The notes beneath the pieces were generated by a model. That model made no database searches. It saw only the letters and a list, made by a program, of their open reading frames with translations, and was not told the origin of the DNA. Positions 58,430-64,000 of a stretch of 64,000 bases of DNA are shown one piece after another; position 1 is the stretch's first letter, and each line of letters opens with the position of its first letter. Both the position numbers and the translations under genes were made by a program. Source of the stretch: Clytia hemisphaerica (lineage: Eukaryota > Cnidaria > Hydrozoa > Leptothecata > Clytiidae); contig CACVBU010000865.1 in NCBI GenBank assembly GCA_902728285.1, positions 3,110,355 through 3,174,354 on the forward strand. The letters are read 5' to 3'.

Positions 58430-59165
58430 GAATCGGGATAACTTAAATCCGGTACAAGGACCTGTCGCTGGTAAGGATCGCTTTCACAAAATGTTGTCTT
58501 TATTTTTATGTCTTTCCACAGGGTACAAATTTCGTCTTTCAGGTCAGGGCCAAAATTGTGCCCAGAAATTGGATATCTGACATACTACAGGGTCCATTTT
58601 TCAAACTCCAGTGGTACATACCCCAGAAGCAGCCAACGAGCCAATTTCCCCGAAATATCTGTTTCCCTTTTCCAGGAGAGAGCTTTTTTTGAAAAATGGG
58701 GAAACAAATCCGATTTTCCAGGAGAGACCTTTTCCTTAAAACTATCTGTTTCCCCGCTCCAGCTGATGACGTCATCAGAGAGAAACAGATAAATATTTCT
58801 AGGAGATGACATAATAAATTGGGAAACAGATATCTGTTTCCAAAATAGATGATATTGCATTGGAAACAGATTGAACTTTATGGGGGAAACAGATATCAAT
58901 AACAAAAAGAAAGGGAAACAGATGAAAATTTCCAGTAGAGGGGAACAGATATCCTATTTGGGAATACAGATCAAAATTTTAATTCTGAAAATTGTGGAAA
59001 CAGATTAAATTTTCTAGGAAAGATACTTTGAGATTAGAAATTTAGGTTTTGCGGAGAAACAGATCTTCATTTCTAGGAATAAGATTTTTGAAATATTCGG
59101 CCAACAGATCAAATTTTCCAGGAAGGCTATGTCTGGGAAACAGATATTTAAAAAAAGGTCCTCGT
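58430..59165. repeat. Degenerate GGAAACAGAT / TTTCCAGGAGAGA repeat array
   Basis: GGGAAACAGAT and its complement ATCTGTTTCCC occur about a dozen times, mixed with TTTTCCAGGAGAGA. Similar TTTTCCAGGAG words reappear at 63010-63230. All ORFs here are low-complexity by-products. Confidence 0.7.
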
Positions 59166-59169
59166 TGGA

Positions 59170-60670
59170 TGCTTTCGATACCCGTCAGCCGTCAAGGTCA
59201 TGCTAGTCAACCTCTATAGAATCGTAGCTCATATGCCACCAAAGGTTATTATTACTAGAAGTTTACGATTCAGACTATATTAAGGTCAGTTAGTGTCCTC
59301 GATCTTGCAATTGTATGTATGTGGTATAAGAATAGTATGGCCTAAGTATCGATGCGATAATCAACGGTTATTAGGATTTCTTTCTCGAATTTGACTGTTA
59401 GAAAAGATAAAGTCACGTTGGACATCAAATGGAAGCTTTTAATCTTAAGGTACCGTTTTTTTTCTCAAAAACATTCCCAGATGAGAAAAGAAAGTCCTCT
59501 GACCGAGACGATTTTTGAATTTTGGTATATTCTGATAGCTCATGAAAAAAGGATTTTAAAATGTATAACATGTTACCTTTTAATCAGTGGATAGTGAAAT
59601 AATTGGGTTTTAAGTTTTTGAAATCGGGGAAAATCAGGGAAATATTGTCCCTTCTAGTCCCTTTCGGATGAAATTGCTTTAAATTGCAGATTTCGAGTGT
59701 TTGATATGAGCTTAATAATATCCTTGAATTTTTTCTCGTTTCTTTAATATCTAAATTTGAAATCGGGGAAATCCGGATTACACAATGAATCCAGCGTTAG
59801 TCTCGGAACGCCCCAGCTAAATTTCGACGCCCTGCAAGGCTGGCGCACCCTATATTGTCCTATATTGCTGACTCTGCGCAAACATAGCGCGCCAAATAGA
59901 AGGGAAAGGGGAAAAGTGACCTAACAGACAACAGAGACTGAGAGATTAGGAAAAGGAACAAACTGATTATTTTAACCGGTGAGTGATCATAAGATAATCT
60001 GCCAATGAGAAAACTTGAATAAAAATAAAGCTTTCAACTAATGTTTTCTTCTTTATAAACTTTATAGTTGTATATGATGGTGGCGCGAACAGTGACACAT
60101 ACGAGGTTGAACAATGATTAAAACTCCAATACACAGTGTCCCAGTCCAAAAGAAAATTATGCACAATCTTGTTGGATTTCCTACTTTATATTTGTAAATG
60201 GAAACAAGATCGACAAAATTAATATGACAGAGAAATGATATACAATATGACAGTCACAATCATCAACAAAAGCTAGCAGGAGGCTGGAAGTCACAACACT
60301 TGGTTGTCTTGAAATATTGAAGTAGTGATGAGATTACAGGATTATCTATCAAATACAGAAATGGATTAATTTTGAAATGATTGATTGCTACTCATAGAAA
60401 GTAGAAAAACATATACTGTTGATAGCCAAACTGATATTTGCTTAGACTTTACTTTCATGAAAATTGAATAGTGGAGATTTGGTACTGTTCACCTGTCAAT
60501 GCTGTAAAGAGTGAACAGATTAGCCCCCTGATCTACTATGGAAGGATGGGACGGAGAAACTCTAGAAAGATTTGAAGGTACATTGGAAAGACAAGATGTA
60601 GGACTATTGGAGGACCAATGGAGGACTAATGAATATTTGAGTAAAAGCTTCTCCAAATATTTTTTGTGCG
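59170..60670. other. No gene recognised
   Basis: AT-rich sequence. Small ORFs at 59391-59594, 59967-60164 and 60538-60768 lack recognisable domains or splice context. Confidence 0.35.
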
Positions 60671-60676
60671 CATTAA

Positions 60677-61218
60677 AGGGATTCCGGCACAAAAAAATGA
60701 AACTCTGTCAGGGCATAGCTATAACGAAAAGCATTTGGAAAATTCAAGTCAAAGTTGTTAATCAGTGATTCTATCCCAAGATATTAAAACATCCAAAGTT
60801 CCAAATTTCAGACATCTGCGCTCTGTGGAAGCCATATCAAAATGAAAAAAATTAAATTTGGAAAACTTCTGGTTATACCAGTTAGTCATCAAACTAAAAT
60901 GATTCAGAGAAGGCTAGAAGGATACCTGTAGTTTAACTAAATAATTTTAGTATGATTGACTACTAGGCACATGACATTTAGATAATTTGTATACCATAAA
61001 AAGTCATTTAATTTTTGATTTTAAGGATACCAGAAAGTTTGAAATCAAACTTTAAAATAACATTTCAATATGGCTTCCACAGAGTGCAGATGTCTTGAAA
61101 TTGGAACTTTGGATGTCAATATCTTAGGATAGAATCGCCGCTGATAATTTTGACTTGAATTTTTCAAATGCTTTTCATTATAGCGTTACATGGATTAAGT
61201 TTCATTGCAGGAATCCCT
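60677..61218. mobile_element. TTAA-flanked MITE with AGGGATTCC ends
   Basis: AGGGATTCCGGCAC at the left and GCAGGAATCCCT at the right, flanked by TTAA (60673-60676 and 61219-61222). Inverted similarity extends nearly 200 bp inward (for example GGCTTCCAC/GTGGAAGCC). TTAA duplication points to Kolobok or piggyBac mobilisation; the tips fit neither consensus exactly. Confidence 0.8.
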
Positions 61219-61274
61219 TTAATTTCCGCAAAATGGAGCAAAATTTATGCTCGTAAAAAATAAGAATGTTTTAA

Positions 61275-61559
61275 AGGGACCCCTCGCTTGTTTGTGATCT
61301 TTAGGAAATCAAAGGCCTCTACACTCGTACTGTAATTTTCCGGTGCATTTGTGTTGACAACTTGATGCGACAAGAGCGCGACCAAATTTGAAGGCCTTCA
61401 GAAGTCATTTGAAATTTCGGAAAGTTGAGTGAACATCAAAATTTATAATTTGTAATTATGGAGCGAAGAAAGACTTTTTCGTGCTAATACTTTGGGAAGT
61501 TGCTTTGCATATGATTATGAAGTGAGTGTCTTGTTATCATTTTTAAGCGAGGGGTCCCT
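61275..61559. mobile_element. TTAA-flanked MITE with AGGGACCCCTCGCTT ends
   Basis: AGGGACCCCTCGCTT and AAGCGAGGGGTCCCT are perfect inverted ends, flanked by TTAA (61271-61274 and 61560-61563). Length 285 bp. It lies 56 bp from the previous TTAA element. Confidence 0.85.
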
Positions 61560-61569
61560 TTAAGTATAT

Positions 61570-62605
61570 TTCCCCTTCAACTCTGAGAAAAAAAATAAAT
61601 AAAAACATTTTCTTTTAGTTTCTTGCTCATATAAATTGAATTTGTCATTATGTCTAACAATCAAGTTTTTTATATCTTTGGGATTTAGACTAAAGAGAGT
61701 TTACCAACAAAATAACTAATTATCGGAATCTTTTGGAAAGGGCAAATTGAGACAAAATAAAATCCATCGAGGAACAAAGTACAGTAAAAACTTTAACATT
61801 ATTTAGTCTACTCATTAAAATCTTATATTGTTTATGCTTGACTTATTCTGAAATTATCCCAATGGGAAAGTTGCCAATGGCCATAGACCAACAACACATA
61901 CTGTCAAATCATTTATAGATAAGACAAGTTTAGGTTTTAGACATGTTGCCTCCTAAGACTAGCAAACCTAGCAAACCACGTAAACTATTCAGAGTATATA
62001 AACATGTTTAGTTTATGTTATTATTATATATTCAGAACTCTTTTAAAAATATCCATAGTATATTAATTGTAATCATGCATCATGTCTACTTGTGCTGTGA
62101 AATTAATTCAAGGTTGTTAGGTACTTTGGGTTCTGTCTGTCTACCCTAACAACACAACTATGTCTATGATTAAAAAAAGTCAAAATCCTCCAAGCTTTCT
62201 TCTTTCTAAAATTTTATATAAAATTGCAAATCACGAGCACTTTGTACTGATTCCATGATGAATACATTTTTCTTTCATAAGCATAACGCTTTTAAGCATA
62301 CACAGGCTCAGGTTTTGGTGATAAAGGGGTAGGCACTTACTTATAAAAAAGGAACATGCAACGAATTAGATTATAAAAAAAACACTACTCGACTTCATGC
62401 ACTTTTTGATCAAAATATTTGGCATTAACTGCTGTGACCTCTTTGTTTACATTGTTTTGATGACCATTACGTTTCAATTGGATGTTGTTCATTTTCACCA
62501 TCATTGAACACCCTATTTGGCAAAAAAAGTTAGCAACGGCCCAACTGCTTACGGACTATGAGTTTACAGACAAAAAAGGTAGCTGATTTATTTTTTAACA
62601 TGATC
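61570..62605. other. No gene recognised
   Basis: AT-rich noncoding sequence with no clear repeat structure. Confidence 0.35.
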
Positions 62606-62606
62606 A

Positions 62607-63041
62607 GGGGCGCTGACATTAGATAATTTCACGGTAATGAACACCACCAACGTTCGAATGACAGTGTCTGGATTATATACACTCACCCAAAATCTTCATG
62701 CTAAGGTCAAGATCAAACATATGACAAGACTTGAAGCAAAAGTAGCCGACAAGAAACTGCCATTGCTAGTTTCATTTGACAAGGAAGAAGAAAAGGAAAG
62801 TATATTCGGTAACCTTCACGTATTGAAGGGTGTGAATATGTATGAAGGGATAAGTATCTGTGAAGATCTAACCCCTGATCAAAGGAAAGAACTCAAAAAT
62901 CTTGTACTTGACACTAAAAGAAAGAATGAAAGCGAAACAGGAGGGATCTGGCGAGTCCGTGGCTCCCCAAAAAACAGAAGCAGCCGTCGGCGGAATTTTT
63001 CTATGTATATATATTTTTTTTTTCCAGGAGAGAAAATTTAA
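62607..63041 (+). pseudogene. Non-LTR retrotransposon ORF1-like C-terminal fragment
   Basis: The frame contains RLEAKVADKKLPLLVSFDKE, FGNLHVLKG, ISICEDLTPDQRKELKNLV and WRVRGSPKN. This order (RPRPxxVxF-like strand, xNxxxLKG, I-x-EDLTxxQR, then KxRVRGxPxN) is that of the RNA-binding C-terminal domain of LINE ORF1 proteins. The reading frame then runs into unrelated repeat sequence (KNRSSRRRNFS), so the fragment is cut at about 62985. No endonuclease or RT follows. Confidence 0.55.
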
Positions 63042-63602
63042 CAGATAAATCTAGGAACCATGTCCTTTCGGAACACCTGCTTAGAATCCAGGAGTCGGCT
63101 ACAAAATATCTGTTCTCAAAATCCAGGATCATGTTCCAGAAAAACCACCTCAAATTTTCCAGCACCCCCTTGGTCGAAAATCCAGGAGCAAGTAATCAAA
63201 TAACACATCAAATTTTCCAGGAGCCTCAATTTTGTAAAAATTTCGTGGATTGGTGATTTTGTGAATTTTCGCGGGAACTTAATTTCGCGGTTTTAGACCC
63301 AGATCTTCCACATGAAAAAATTTTCGATTTCCAAGGTTGGAAATTCAATATTTTTGGGGATTTTAGCGGTTACCTTAAGCTAATTTGGAAAACGTAAATT
63401 ACCCATAGGTTTTGTAGAATAAACCAATGCCCTTGAAAAATCAAGTGAAAAATACCCATGTAGAAATGACGAATTTCCAAGGCTGGTTGGACAACAACTT
63501 TTTGGTTGGGAAATTTTTATTTTCAAAACAGTTTGGGAATTGAAAAAAAGGTCAAAAATCGATGTGAAAATACATGTATATGTAAATTTGATACCTCGGG
63601 TT

Positions 63603-63905
63603 GAAAAACTAGACTTTTTGGGTCGGAAATTTGTGTTTCTCCCAAACAGTTTAGAAAACGTTAAAAATCCATGTGGAAATTACATTTTTCTGAGATTGAA
63701 ACCCTTTTTTGAAAAACTAGACTTTTTGGGTTGGAAATTTGTGTTTCTCCCAAACAGTTTGGAAAACGTTAAAAATCCATGTGGAAATTACATTTTTCTG
63801 AGATTGAGACCCTTTTTTGAAAAACTAGACTTTTTGGGTTGGAAATTTGTGTTTCTCCCAAACAGTTTGGAAAACGTTAAAAATCCATGTGGATATTACA
63901 TTTTT
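63603..63905 (+). repeat. Three-copy 108-bp tandem repeat
   Basis: GAAAAACTAGACTTTTTGGG starts at 63603, 63711 and 63819, exactly 108 bp apart, and copies differ at only a few positions. Because 108 is a multiple of three, one frame is open through all copies (EKLDFLG.KFVFLPNSLENV per copy). The ORF has no start context or domain and is probably a by-product. Confidence 0.9.
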
Positions 63906-64000
63906 GTAACCATTTTCTGCGCATGTCCTTTGAGAAAACCACAAGCGATTTTTCGCCCAAAACTGTTTTGATGTATAGCTGACCTAGATATTAAGCTATA

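Noticed and set aside
58508..58905. Overlapping ORFs of about 78-106 codons on both strands
   Set aside because: They translate the GGAAACAGAT/TTTCCAGGAGAGA repeat in several frames.

Overview
This is an animal (metazoan) genomic window, AT-rich and almost entirely built from transposable elements. Genes carry GT-AG introns, there are no prokaryotic operons, and no intact host housekeeping gene is visible. The families seen together are CACTA/EnSpm with a DUF4806 partner, Kolobok, P/THAP9-like, THAP plus DDE_Tnp_4, an integrase-core transposase, HECT-like proteins and a P2RX7_C-like zinc domain. In my knowledge these co-occur mainly in cnidarians and other aquatic invertebrates. That placement is inference, and I do not name a species.

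The best-preserved object is a candidate CACTA/EnSpm-like transposon at 16607-30088 (13.5 kb). It has near-identical terminal inverted repeats of about 28 bp, direct subterminal repeats at both ends and a possible TT target duplication. It holds two open, same-strand genes. The first is a 654-aa DDE transposase (21820-23784). The second is a ten-exon, 376-aa DUF4806 protein (24862-29211) whose nine introns all obey GT-AG and keep frame. Several small non-autonomous elements sit in its introns and intergenic space.

Region by region. 1-4700: a decayed integrase-type transposase (about 930-2272, + strand) split by a MITE, plus dispersed and tandem repeats. 4706-7575: a foldback element with satellite-like arms and a 6-bp target duplication, inserted in the last codons of a HECT-like gene that runs on the minus strand from 13280 to 7571. 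That gene also has a tandemly duplicated 60-nt exon, a frameshift, and a MITE lying on a splice donor. 13.4-16.6 kb: MITEs and a LINE reverse-transcriptase scrap. 16.6-30.1 kb: the CACTA-like element. 30.1-35 kb: repeats and a three-level nest of transposons. 35.2-41.7 kb: a P2RX7_C-like exon, a Kolobok transposase broken by a MITE, and an unrecognised but frame-consistent 199-aa gene. 41.9-46.9 kb: a THAP/DDE_Tnp_4 transposase relic with three related MITEs in and around it. 47-48.9 kb: relic of an RGGL-motif, transposase-like protein. 49.2-50.4 kb: MITEs. 50.9-54.3 kb: P/THAP9-like relic (minus strand). 54.5-64 kb: TTAA-flanked elements, a tRNA-like SINE head, a zinc-ribbon remnant, degenerate repeats, a retrotransposon ORF1 fragment and a 108-bp tandem repeat.

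The genes do not form a host pathway. They are transposition machinery and its wreckage. Target duplications and restored reading frames allow several insertions to be ordered in time.
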